Positions 1 to 5,999 are shown, counted from the stretch's first letter. The stretch is 31,559 bases of DNA from a virus (IMGVR_UViG_3300021963_000441:1-31559); one strand, 5' to 3'. Notes: a model not told the origin generated them from the sequence alone. Program-made: numbers and translations.

Positions 1-229
1 GTATTCTCCAAAGTTCTTCTACTATCGGTGCCAATTCCTTTTGCTTCTCTTGATATTGGGCTAGGACTTGTTTGCGTCTAGCTTGTAAGGTCTGCAATTG
101 TTGAGCTGCTTTAGTGAACGTACGACCTGTTGAGGTTAACGCTGATGCTCCGGCTGGCAATTGAGTTGGATCCAGAATTGCTATGGGCTTTTGGGGTAAG
201 TCTGCTTGGATTTGTTCTTGGACTGTCAT
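1..229 (-). CDS. Helical protein of unknown function (3' end outside window)
   Basis: This reading frame starts with ATG at 229 and stays open for 76 codons to the left edge of the window, so the C-terminus is missing. The first ATG shares one base with the stop codon of the upstream gene (TAATG), which supports translational coupling and the chosen start. The protein begins MTVQEQIQADLPQKPIAILD and continues into a Gln/Lys/Glu-rich stretch that should form a long helix or coiled coil. No family is recognised. It is the last visible gene of the operon that begins with the sigma-like factor. Confidence 0.75.
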   Translation of the reverse strand, partial: MTVQEQIQADLPQKPIAILDPTQLPAGASALTSTGRTFTKAAQQLQTLQARRKQVLAQYQEKQKELAPIVEELWRI

Positions 230-471
230 TACTTGATAGTTTGGATTAATTCTTCAATATGGGCTGCTAATTTGGCTGCTGCTAAGCCGTTTTGTTCTTG
301 CTCATGTAAACCATTAGTTAGCGATTGCGTTAGGCTACGAGCTTCTATTAGAATGTTACGCAAGACGTTTAAATCGGGTAACTCTCCTTGTTCCTGTAAC
401 CATTTTTTGGCTTCTTCACTCTTCCTAGCCTTTTCTTTTGGCGTCAGATTAGTTATGACTTGAAAACTCAT
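229..471 (-). CDS. Small helical protein of unknown function
   Basis: This 80-residue protein is rich in Lys, Glu, Gln, Leu and Ala and is predicted by eye to be almost entirely helical (for example EEAKKWLQEQGELPDLNVL). There is no signal peptide, membrane segment or cysteine motif. Its start codon overlaps the previous stop in an ATGA junction (468-471) and its stop overlaps the next start in TAATG, so it is clearly part of a coupled operon. A + strand frame over the same bases has no such junctions and is disregarded. The function is unknown. Confidence 0.8.
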   Translation of the reverse strand: MSFQVITNLTPKEKARKSEEAKKWLQEQGELPDLNVLRNILIEARSLTQSLTNGLHEQEQNGLAAAKLAAHIEELIQTIK

Positions 472-710
472 AGAGACTTTTTATATTCTTCATAGATCTT
501 GCGCACTTTGTTCACTACATTTGTGCGGCAAGCACCACAGCCTCCATCTTGTCGGTTCTGGCCAGTGTACAGATTGAAGATCTTATAGATCTGGCTCATC
601 TCATGGACTTGGAAGACTTGGCGAGGTTTTTCTAATAGAGGTAAGGCTTCTTGGATAGCTGCGAAGACCTCTGTGGTTAATCCGGGTTCTTTTTGCATGT
701 TAATACTCAT
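468..710 (-). CDS. Small CxxC-containing protein
   Basis: This is an 80-residue soluble protein. Its second half carries IYKIFNLYTGQNRQDGGCGA followed by CRTNVVNKVRKIYEEY, with Cys58 and Cys61 forming a CGAC pair just before a basic helix. Small proteins with a Tyr/Phe-Asn-x-tyr helix, one Cys pair and a basic helix recur in Bacteroidota phages near regulatory and neck genes, but their role is unknown to me. Start and stop both sit in ATGA overlaps with neighbours (707-710 and 468-471). ATG at 710 is chosen because of that junction; an internal ATG at 698 is an alternative. Confidence 0.8.
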   Translation of the reverse strand: MSINMQKEPGLTTEVFAAIQEALPLLEKPRQVFQVHEMSQIYKIFNLYTGQNRQDGGCGACRTNVVNKVRKIYEEYKKSL

Positions 711-972
711 TCATTTTCTTGTACATTATCTCCGAGATCCACGCTAGGAGGAATGGTATACTCAAATCCAGCAGTGAGGGATTCAGGCAAGTTACCATTA
801 CGCAGGAAGTTGTCCAGAATGTTAGACACAGTGGACAGTTCATCGGCTTTCTTTCGAGACCTATTCTTTTTAGTAGTTTTAGGTAGAGGGGTTGGCTCAC
901 TAGAATCGCACACATTGCTGCTAAGGGTAGCAATTGTAAGATCTTGGTCAGGGTTGGGATCTCGTTCATCAT
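700..972 (-). CDS. Small membrane protein with CPLC motif, overprinted on the neighbouring gene
   Basis: This 90-residue hydrophobic protein lies in a different frame of the same strand as the gene at 707-1120. It has an N-terminal hydrophobic segment (ILQLLPLAAMCAILV), the motif NCPLCLTFWTT with Cys46 and Cys49, and a second hydrophobic helix near PFLLAWISEIMYKK. Small membrane proteins with CPLC followed by a Phe-Trp pair are a recurrent family in Bacteroidota and their phages, of unknown function, so I judge this frame real. Both frames stop just before or inside the start of the gene at 710. Translation from the ATG pair at 972 would require internal initiation. The alternative is that only the hydrophilic frame is expressed. 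Confidence 0.6.
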   Translation of the reverse strand: MMNEIPTLTKILQLLPLAAMCAILVSQPLYLKLLKRIGLERKPMNCPLCLTFWTTSCVMVTCLNPSLLDLSIPFLLAWISEIMYKKMNEY

Positions 973-1120
973 TAGAGATTGTTTTATATTTGGTCCAGAA
1001 GGGTAGTCCTAAACGATTGCGATGCATATTAACATCTATCTCTAATCTCCAGTTATGGGATTGGATGACTTCTGGATGTCCTTCGAATTGAAAATAGACG
1101 GGTGTAGCTCCTTTACTCAT
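707..1120 (-). CDS. Hydrophilic protein of unknown function, 3' half dual-coded
   Basis: This 137-residue protein starts at the ATG at 1120, eight bases inside the end of the sigma-like gene; a TTG two codons upstream is less likely. Residues 1 to about 50 (from MSKGATPVYFQFEGHPEVIQ) look like a small folded domain. The remainder is charged and probably disordered, with a basic patch KTTKKNRSRKKADE, and is encoded by the bases that in another frame give the CPLC membrane protein. Its stop TGA overlaps the next ATG (707-710), good evidence that the frame is translated. No family is recognised. Confidence 0.75.
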   Translation of the reverse strand: MSKGATPVYFQFEGHPEVIQSHNWRLEIDVNMHRNRLGLPFWTKYKTISNDERDPNPDQDLTIATLSSNVCDSSEPTPLPKTTKKNRSRKKADELSTVSNILDNFLRNGNLPESLTAGFEYTIPPSVDLGDNVQENE

Positions 1121-1628
1121 GGTCAATGTTTGTTTTAACGTGGTTGCGTATTCGGGATAGGGTTAAGTTTATAGACGTGCGAGGTATTTTTGTTACTCGA
1201 CTGAGCAGGTTAGCATTACAGTTGTGTTCTGCATAAGCCTTAGCTAGTTCACGTTCGTACCAACTTAATTTGGCCAACTCTGTATCTATCCGGGTGTGAA
1301 TATCGGGGATTTGGAACAGTTCAGGTTCCTCATAAGGTTCTTGATCGGGCAATTCTTGATGTCCTGTCTGCAGTTCTTGACGTGTATTGGGATCTCGATG
1401 TAAACGATAGAAAGGGGAAGTGGTACTCTTCCACGAGTTAGTGGCTATCCTCAGGCAGAAAAAAAAACCGCCTCCGGTGTCGACAATCTGTTGGGTGTCT
1501 GGACGATCCAAGAAGGCGGTTAATGTATAATGAAGCAACTCTTCCGATAGGGAATCGCCACTGGTAATTCTATATATTGCGTCGCCAAGAAGTTTGTAAT
1601 GGTTGTTAGTCCAATCTGTTACGGTCAA
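1113..1628 (-). CDS. Sigma-70-like transcription factor
   Basis: This 171-residue protein resembles the small sigma-like regulators common in Bacteroidota phages. Residues 115-165 look like sigma region 4: a helix with LSWYERELAKAYAE followed by a helix-turn-helix (LLSRVTKIPRTSINLTLSRI) that would contact a -35-type or upstream promoter element. The N-terminal 40 residues (SLSEELLHYTLTAFLD) could be a reduced region 2, but the full canonical region 2 is not evident. A TTG start at 1628 is used. It is supported by a promoter-like box 22 nt upstream, the same spacing seen at four other units. The likely role is switching host RNA polymerase to phage promoters, possibly including its own. How complete its polymerase-binding part is remains uncertain. 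Confidence 0.75.
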   Translation of the reverse strand: MTVTDWTNNHYKLLGDAIYRITSGDSLSEELLHYTLTAFLDRPDTQQIVDTGGGFFFCLRIATNSWKSTTSPFYRLHRDPNTRQELQTGHQELPDQEPYEEPELFQIPDIHTRIDTELAKLSWYERELAKAYAEHNCNANLLSRVTKIPRTSINLTLSRIRNHVKTNIDHE

Positions 1629-1643
1629 ATTGTCTGTTTGTAT

Positions 1644-1657
1644 TCTCGAGTATATAT
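1644..1657 (-). promoter_or_regulatory. Phage-type promoter box of the sigma-like operon
   Basis: Read on the minus strand the bases are ATATATACTCGAGA, with the conserved ATAC ending 22 nt from the TTG start at 1628. It matches the box found before four other minus-strand units. Its core CTCGAG makes it nearly symmetrical, and the + strand gene at 1661 starts only 4 bp beyond it. Confidence 0.55.
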
Positions 1658-1660
1658 TCC

Positions 1661-2119
1661 ATGGCTAAACCTCATGCAAAAAAACCTTTCCCCGCCGCGT
1701 TCTATCGGTTGGTGCCCATGAAAGCCAGACACTATCTCTGTTTCTGGTGTCTGTGTAATGAATTCGAAACAGATGACGATGGTTGGATTAACTGTACAAA
1801 GCAAGACTTCTTTCAAGCCATTGCTGCGTGTATGCCGACCAAAACTCATAATCCCACTTCCATTTTAGAAACCATGCATGAATTGGGTCTGATCGAGTTC
1901 CAACGTTTCAATCTAGATAAGGACAATCGATTCTCGACTACTGCTTATCGCATTCGTGTTCCTGAAACGACCTGGAACGAAATACCTGTCACTCCACCTC
2001 CACCGATTATTGAACATGGAATACGGGATCGCAAGACCTATTATCGGAATCGCTATCAAGAGCGTAAGAACAAAATGGAAATGGAAAAAGTCATTCGCCT
2101 AGGTAGAAGTTCAGATTAG
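1661..2119 (+). CDS. Putative winged-helix DNA-binding protein
   Basis: This 152-residue protein is the only + strand gene in the left 27.8 kb. Residues 20-105 look like a small winged helix: a helical part (FWCLCNEFETDDDGWINCTK), then SILETMHELGLIEFQRFNL in the position of a recognition helix and wing. The C-terminal 40 residues are strongly basic (RDRKTYYRNRYQERKNK) after a Pro-rich hinge. It is head-to-head with the sigma-like gene, 32 bp between starts, and its stop overlaps the convergent gene at 2116 by 4 bp. A role as a repressor or switch protein for the divergent operon is an inference from position only. The opposite-strand frame here has poor composition. Confidence 0.7.
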   Translation: MAKPHAKKPFPAAFYRLVPMKARHYLCFWCLCNEFETDDDGWINCTKQDFFQAIAACMPTKTHNPTSILETMHELGLIEFQRFNLDKDNRFSTTAYRIRVPETTWNEIPVTPPPPIIEHGIRDRKTYYRNRYQERKNKMEMEKVIRLGRSSD

Positions 2120-2388
2120 TTGTTTTCCATCTGATAGATCACCCAATCATTAATGCGATATTCCGCGTCATTAATAAACACCCGATCTGAATAGTTAAAC
2201 ACGATCCAGGATGCGTCTTTATGATTGTTGTATAACCTCATTAGGTGCTCAAAACTTTCACGAAACCATAAATGCATACTAATATTAGGGTCGTGCTCTA
2301 GCGCTTGTTTATACAAGTTATAAACGCGAACTACGCGGGCTTTATTAGCCTTCCAGATTAGGAGATTTTGTTGTGAGCTTTCTTCCAT
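2116..2388 (-). CDS. Small protein of unknown function, end of replication operon
   Basis: This 90-residue soluble protein is rich in aromatic residues (for example MHLWFRESFEHLMRLYNNHK and ASWIVFNYSDRVFINDAEYR). It overlaps the 3' end of the preceding gene by 44 bp and ends tail-to-tail with the + strand gene at 2119, the two stops sharing bases 2116-2119. No family is recognised. It is co-transcribed with the helicase-loader-like gene, so a role in replication or nucleotide handling is possible but not shown. Confidence 0.75.
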   Translation of the reverse strand: MEESSQQNLLIWKANKARVVRVYNLYKQALEHDPNISMHLWFRESFEHLMRLYNNHKDASWIVFNYSDRVFINDAEYRINDWVIYQMENN

Positions 2389-2551
2389 TTAGAATTTCAT
2401 ATTCTGCCTCAGCGATGAGATCGCGGGACTTCTTTTTCTTCGGCTTAATTCTCGGGGGATGTTTTCGGGCAAAAGCGTTTAGAATACTTTCTTGCCTGAG
2501 TTGATCTGCCTGTTCTTGAAGGATCTTAGATAACTCCATTAATCTTTCCAT
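2345..2551 (-). CDS. Small basic protein of unknown function
   Basis: This is a 68-residue protein with a helical N-terminus (LSKILQEQADQLRQESILNA), a very basic middle (KHPPRIKPKKKKSRDLI) and a short C-terminal helix. It starts inside the last 26 bp of the ATPase gene and its 3' end overlaps the next gene, the compact spacing of a coupled operon. ATG at 2551 is used; ATG at 2539 would remove four residues and is also reasonable. The basic patch suggests nucleic-acid contact. Function unknown. Confidence 0.7.
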   Translation of the reverse strand: MERLMELSKILQEQADQLRQESILNAFARKHPPRIKPKKKKSRDLIAEAEYEILNGRKLTTKSPNLEG

Positions 2552-3116
2552 TTAAATTGTTTGAACGATAACTAGTTCCACCCACATAAACAAAATTACA
2601 CATCTGATGTAAACGATCCACCGTGTCTGGACCTAATTCTTGGGCTAATGTTTCTAAATCATAATTACAAGTAAAGTAGTTAAAACTTGCAGATACATCC
2701 CATGGCACCAATTTTTTTTCGTCTATCATTTGCCATAGATTATATCTTAAGTTTAATAAATCAGCAGCTGGGTTTGTATTATTAAAAAATACGGTCTTGC
2801 CCTTAGCAGCAAGATCATCTATAAACAAATAAGTGTGTTTAACACTATTGTAATTTTCATAAGTCTTTTCCCAACCTGGTTTTAAGATCATTTGTGAGAT
2901 GCGCATTCCAGTATAAACTTTATTCATTAAAGGGCGAAAGAATAAATTATCTAGCAATTTGCCCATGGTTAAAGTCTTACCAACTCCAATATTACCTATG
3001 ATGCCTAATCCTTTGGACTGATCTAATCCAAATAAATTCCAATTAGCAGGATCTGCTATTAGAGGTAAATCAACTTTTTTAATTTGTACTGGTTTCATGT
3101 TTTTGTTTTTATTCAT
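2526..3116 (-). CDS. DnaC/IstB-like AAA+ ATPase, probable helicase loader
   Basis: This 196-residue protein has a Walker A motif GNIGVGKT (residues 41-48) and a Walker B motif YLFIDD (about 96-101). Near the C-terminus, RLHQMCNFVYVGGTSYR fits the sensor-2/arginine region of DnaC-like proteins. Such proteins load the replicative helicase on single-stranded DNA with an initiator, and here the initiator-like gene lies immediately upstream, overlapping by 8 bp. A TTG at 3122 gives a slightly longer frame; ATG at 3116 is preferred because of the overlapping GAATAAA/ATG junction. No helicase gene is visible in the window, so its partner may be encoded elsewhere or by the host. Confidence 0.85.
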   Translation of the reverse strand: MNKNKNMKPVQIKKVDLPLIADPANWNLFGLDQSKGLGIIGNIGVGKTLTMGKLLDNLFFRPLMNKVYTGMRISQMILKPGWEKTYENYNSVKHTYLFIDDLAAKGKTVFFNNTNPAADLLNLRYNLWQMIDEKKLVPWDVSASFNYFTCNYDLETLAQELGPDTVDRLHQMCNFVYVGGTSYRSNNLNGKINGVI

Positions 3117-3888
3117 TTCCAAAGAAGGATGGTTTTTTATATTGACCTGTTTTAGTAGGTGTTTTTCTCTTTTCTATTTCTTTGGCATTTTCAATTGCAT
3201 CTTGTAAAAATTCTTTATTCATACAATCTTGTTTAAAGGTCATACCAATCCAAACATTAAACAGATATCTGGTGTCATCCCCAAAAGATCTAATTATATT
3301 TAAAAGAGATTCTTGACCTTCGGTTCCTAAATCTAAGAAATATTTTCGATAAGTTCCTTTTAGTCCGTGAGGATTTTCTCCAGTAAACCATAATCTAGTT
3401 AACTCATTCCATCTTGCTAGTGATTCTAATTCGTAAGTTGCACTTGCTTCTTTATGTTGTGGATCGATCTTTTTAGGAGTACGTTTGCGGGATTTGTTAT
3501 TAATTAATAATTTATTTACTTCATTAGTTACTATATTATGGGTGCAGGCTGCTTCATGTCCCCCATGAAGCATGCTTCCGGGCCCTGGTGAAGTTTGCTT
3601 CACGGGGAGGACATAAATTTTACGTCCGCTAACTTGCTTGTCTATGAATTCAATTTCTCTAGAAATAAAACCACAATCTTCTAATTCTTTAATCGAGTAT
3701 TGTATTGTACGTTCACTCCAACCAAGTTCTTCTGCCAATGTAGAGTTATGTGCATAACAATAACCTTTTTGTTTGGTCAAGTTACTAATAACTCCGAAGA
3801 GTATTTTAGATTTGTCCGATAGTTCTTTACTATAAAGAACGGGTGCTGTTATAATACACCAAAATGATTTGTTTTCCTTGTCTTCCAT
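3109..3888 (-). CDS. Replication initiator-like protein with N-terminal winged helix
   Basis: This 259-residue protein begins with a winged-helix domain of the type found in phage and plasmid replication initiators: STLAEELGWSERTIQYSIKE (residues 49-68) is the recognition part, followed by LEDCGFISRE. Residues 95-145 form a linker rich in Pro, Gly, His and Lys. Residues 150-259 form a helical C-terminal domain (YELESLARWNELTRLWFTGE). It overlaps the ATPase gene by 8 bp, the usual initiator/loader pairing. The linker-coding DNA contains a cluster of inverted repeats next to an AT-rich tract, which resembles the phage lambda arrangement in gene O. The initiator role is inferred from domain and neighbour. 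Confidence 0.75.
   Translation of the reverse strand: MEDKENKSFWCIITAPVLYSKELSDKSKILFGVISNLTKQKGYCYAHNSTLAEELGWSERTIQYSIKELEDCGFISREIEFIDKQVSGRKIYVLPVKQTSPGPGSMLHGGHEAACTHNIVTNEVNKLLINNKSRKRTPKKIDPQHKEASATYELESLARWNELTRLWFTGENPHGLKGTYRKYFLDLGTEGQESLLNIIRSFGDDTRYLFNVWIGMTFKQDCMNKEFLQDAIENAKEIEKRKTPTKTGQYKKPSFFGNE
3493..3603. other. Candidate replication origin: inverted repeats plus AT-rich tract
   Basis: Bases 3550-3572 form an inverted repeat (TGCTTCATG, 5-nt spacer, CATGAAGCA). Bases 3567-3578 are the perfect palindrome GAAGCATGCTTC. Bases 3588-3603 are GTGAAG-TTTG-CTTCAC. Altogether five copies of TGAAGC or a one-mismatch form lie in alternating orientation. Directly beside them, 3495-3539 has only five G or C in 45 bases, as expected of an unwinding element. 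All this lies in the linker-coding part of the initiator gene. Confidence 0.45.
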
Positions 3889-3905
3889 ATGTTTTTATTC
3901 TTATT

Positions 3906-4415
3906 CTAAAATTCTAAGTGTGACCAATAACGTCCTGCAATAATGTTATTGATTGTGCTAGGGTGCATTCCATATTTTCTAGCCAAAGCTGATTGGGAGG
4001 ATGCACCTTCTTGCCAAGCCTGACGAATATCTCTAACATCTTGTTCAGAGAGTTTGGCAGCAAAATGATTCTCTCCACGCTCATAACCATTTTCATGGAA
4101 TCGACGTACCATGCGACGAGCTTGGGAACTCCAATACAAATTTTCCAAACGGGTATCTGTATGATCTCCGTTCTTAAAACACACATGGGTTAGAGTGGGA
4201 TCTTCACTAGGTGCAAAAGCTTTTAAGACTTCGCGATGCACATATCGACGTTGCAGAATTCCGTTGATCCAAGTACTAAACATTAAATAATAAGGGGCTG
4301 GATTACTGGCGATTGATTTATAACCTCCACCTTTTAAAGATTTTCTGACGTTACCGAGATTTGAGATTTCGTAGGCAGGATAGTCTTTGATTTGTTTCCA
4401 TTGTTCTTGTTCCAT
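3906..4415 (-). CDS. NUMOD4/HNH-family homing endonuclease, degenerate active site
   Basis: This 169-residue protein has an N-terminal NUMOD4-type DNA-binding motif (QWKQIKDYPAYEISNLGNVR), then an HNH core. It keeps the first histidine (VHREVLKAF) and ENLYW, but where active relatives have V-x-H-x-D-G it reads VCFKNGD, with Phe in place of the metal-site His. The C-terminal part (NHFAAKLSEQDVRDIRQAW and ALARKYGMHPSTINNIIAG) is the helix-turn-helix usually attached to these nucleases. It follows a second NUMOD4/HNH gene after 2 bp, and both share a similar N-terminus. It may be a decayed or DNA-binding-only copy. Confidence 0.85.
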   Translation of the reverse strand: MEQEQWKQIKDYPAYEISNLGNVRKSLKGGGYKSIASNPAPYYLMFSTWINGILQRRYVHREVLKAFAPSEDPTLTHVCFKNGDHTDTRLENLYWSSQARRMVRRFHENGYERGENHFAAKLSEQDVRDIRQAWQEGASSQSALARKYGMHPSTINNIIAGRYWSHLEF

Positions 4416-4417
4416 AG

Positions 4418-4906
4418 TTATTTGATTATTTTAAAACTCCAGCCAACTTTTGTGGCGGTACCGTACTTTAAATGATATTGGACATTACCTCTGGTGCAAG
4501 AAGCAATCTTAGCAGCATGTCTACTACTATCAGCAATGTGAATACCTAAGACAGGATGCGAGCATTGGATTTTAAAAGCCTGATCCTTCCGCACATTGTT
4601 TATGTGATCCATCCACTGTAACTCCCAAGCGTAATTTAAACTGCGATCATTTTTAATGTGATCGATCTCGGGTAGATTGTCTGGATTAGGAATGTAGTAC
4701 TCTCCTACTTTGCGATGGGCGTAGAAAGAAACCCATTGTCCGTTGTGTCTAATAACGTACAAATGATATCCGTTTTTTGTGATCTTGGGTTTAATAATCT
4801 TACCTTCGTAAGAATCTACCTTAAAACTTTTGAGGCGACCATAATTAGAAATGTGGTAGATGCCATCTAACTCGGTCATGGGTTTCCATTGTTCGGGTTG
4901 TTTCAT
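4418..4906 (-). CDS. NUMOD4/HNH homing endonuclease
   Basis: This 162-residue protein has a NUMOD4 motif (EQWKPMTELDGIYHISNYGR), a complete-looking HNH core (AHRKVGEYYIPNP, then EIDHIKND, LNYAWELQW and HINN) and a C-terminal DNA-binding helix (SSRHAAKIASCTRGNVQYHL). Such enzymes nick or cut DNA at a target site and often spread as free-standing genes in phage genomes. It is the first gene of the replication operon, directly behind a promoter-like box and the three late-operon terminators. The HNH residues appear intact, unlike in the following copy. Confidence 0.88.
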   Translation of the reverse strand: MKQPEQWKPMTELDGIYHISNYGRLKSFKVDSYEGKIIKPKITKNGYHLYVIRHNGQWVSFYAHRKVGEYYIPNPDNLPEIDHIKNDRSLNYAWELQWMDHINNVRKDQAFKIQCSHPVLGIHIADSSRHAAKIASCTRGNVQYHLKYGTATKVGWSFKIIK

Positions 4907-4922
4907 ATGAGTTTATTTTCAT

Positions 4923-4936
4923 TCTATAGTATATAT
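4923..4936 (-). promoter_or_regulatory. Phage-type promoter box of the replication operon
   Basis: On the minus strand it reads ATATATACTATAGA, with ATAC ending 23 nt before the ATG at 4906. It is the most divergent of the five related boxes in its 3' half (CTATA in place of CTCAT). It lies just past the last late-operon terminator, which is where a new unit would be expected to start. Confidence 0.5.
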
Positions 4937-4950
4937 CTTTAGATGGTTTC

Positions 4951-4982
4951 AAAAAAATCCCGATGTAAGATACACCGGGATT
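4951..4982 (-). terminator. Intrinsic terminator, third of three in tandem
   Basis: Bases 4956-4982 pair as a stem with one A/C mismatch and a 3-nt loop (TGTA-AGA-TACA inside ATCCCG/CGGGAT). On the minus strand it is followed by seven T (4951-4957). It would stop leftward transcription from the late operon just before the replication promoter. Confidence 0.8.
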
Positions 4983-5042
4983 GAAAAGAATAAAAACATA
5001 TTTGTCCCAAGAATTGAAACATATATTATATCCGTCTAACAC

Positions 5043-5073
5043 AAAAAATTCCGATCCTAAGACCGGAATTTTT
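5043..5073. terminator. Bidirectional intrinsic terminator, second of three
   Basis: The stem AAAAATTCCG (5044-5053) pairs with CGGAATTTTT (5064-5073), with a short inner pairing around a 4-nt loop. T tracts flank it on both strands, so it can act in either direction. No + strand transcription unit ends here, so the leftward action is the relevant one. Confidence 0.8.
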
Positions 5074-5121
5074 ATGGAAGTATATGATGGAGTTAATTGA
5101 ATAGTTATAGTCCTTACACAC

Positions 5122-5152
5122 AAAAAAATTCCAAACTTTCATTTGGAATTCT
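5122..5152 (-). terminator. Intrinsic terminator, first of three met by late transcripts
   Basis: AATTCCAAA (5127-5135) pairs with TTTGGAATT (5142-5150) over a 6-nt loop. On the minus strand it is followed by a T tract (5122-5128). It lies about 50 bp downstream of the last small gene of the late operon. The 296 bp between 4906 and 5202 hold only this terminator array and the replication promoter; no convincing gene was found there. Confidence 0.8.
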
Positions 5153-5201
5153 TTTACTAGTTGTTATCCTTGTAGGCTTCAGATGACTACATGGATTATA
5201 G

Positions 5202-5318
5202 TTAAGAAGTTTTCTTTTGTTTCTCCTGCAGAAATTTCTTCAACTTCTCGGCGTTGTCTTCTGTCTTTTTATAACCTTTGGAAAGTTTAACTATCTGTTT
5301 TTTAGGTTGTGTTTTCAT
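5202..5318 (-). CDS. Very small basic protein (38 residues)
   Basis: ATG at 5318 opens a 38-codon frame (MKTQPKKQIVKLSKGYKKTE, then DNAEKLKKFLQEKQKKTS) ending in TAA at 5202. It has 13 Lys, no Cys and no hydrophobic segment, and should be a single amphipathic helix. It lies 36 bp after the connector gene and about 50 bp before the first terminator, so it is the last gene of the late operon. No homologue is recognised. The start has an A/T-rich leader like its neighbours. It could be a DNA-associated head peptide, but that is a guess. Confidence 0.55.
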   Translation of the reverse strand: MKTQPKKQIVKLSKGYKKTEDNAEKLKKFLQEKQKKTS

Positions 5319-5346
5319 AGAAATTTTTTATCGGGGAGCCTTCACC
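5317..5346 (-). repeat. Copy 1 of a leader-like repeat (GTGAAGGCTCC ... AATTTCTAT)
   Basis: On the minus strand the bases between two genes read GGTGAAGGCTCCCCGAT, then AAAAAATTTCTAT leading into the ATG at 5318. A related stretch lies at 12030-12055 after the tail tube gene, sharing GTGARGGCTCC and AATTTCTAT in the same order. Both follow closely after a structural-gene stop codon. Confidence 0.35.
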
Positions 5347-5354
5347 AAAACCGA

Positions 5355-5999
5355 TTATCCCCAAAGCCACCAGGGGAAGTCGCAGTACTGTCCAGGTTGT
5401 CCAAGGATAGAACCATCCAAAGAATAACCATATTGTCCACGACTTGCACGTTCTGCTAGTCTCTTTCTGAAAGCATAAGGAAAATGATTTGTAACTAAAC
5501 CTGCGCTAAAGGTACTGCCCTTATCTGGAATCACACCGTCTTGGGCCAGTGCAGCATTCCAAAGCGGATAATCTTGGGAATGGAAATACAAATATCTTTG
5601 TAATAAAAACGCGTACTGTTGTGCGCTGTTCTTAACTTCTGCCACTAAGTATTTTACCTCTTCTAATTCCACAGAGTCTGCAGTTTCAGATTTAGGACTT
5701 AAGATCCCTTTATTGACAAATCGATACTTGATAAATGGGATAGCCATACCTAGTGCATATTGCACTAACATGGGACCAATATATTCATCAAGTATGTAAG
5801 CATTAGGAACTGTCACAGTGTTAGTGCGTACTTGATCTTTAAGTTGTTTATAAAAAGAAGAACCAATCCAGTTTACTAGATAAGTGTCTTGACTTTGCAA
5901 CACATACGGAATTAGAATTTGGGGCGAAAGATTTTCATTAAGTGTTGTGAACGCCTTAAGTTTTTCTTCGCTAATTAAAAGTACCTCATTTAGTGGCAT
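5355..5999 (-). CDS. Head-tail connector (neck) protein
   Basis: This 214-residue helical protein directly follows the portal gene (14 bp gap), where dsDNA phages usually encode the first neck ring. It has long helices (LDEYIGPMLVQYALGMAIPF and VKYLVAEVKNSAQQYAFLLQ) and an aromatic, Gly/Pro-rich C-terminus (ILGQPGQYCDFPWWLWG). I recall similar proteins of about 200 residues next to portals in Bacteroidota siphophages. It would bind the outer face of the portal and carry the tail. Identification rests on length, helical content and gene position. Confidence 0.6.
   Translation of the reverse strand: MPLNEVLLISEEKLKAFTTLNENLSPQILIPYVLQSQDTYLVNWIGSSFYKQLKDQVRTNTVTVPNAYILDEYIGPMLVQYALGMAIPFIKYRFVNKGILSPKSETADSVELEEVKYLVAEVKNSAQQYAFLLQRYLYFHSQDYPLWNAALAQDGVIPDKGSTFSAGLVTNHFPYAFRKRLAERASRGQYGYSLDGSILGQPGQYCDFPWWLWG

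Noticed and set aside
1625-1849. 74-residue minus-strand frame overlapping the + strand gene at 1661
   Set aside because: It is rich in His, Cys and Arg, covers the promoter box and has no coupling junction with its neighbours, whereas the + strand frame has an ordinary composition and good start.
4845-5123. 92-residue minus-strand frame across the terminators
   Set aside because: It would run through two terminator hairpins and into the HNH gene start; its composition is not protein-like.
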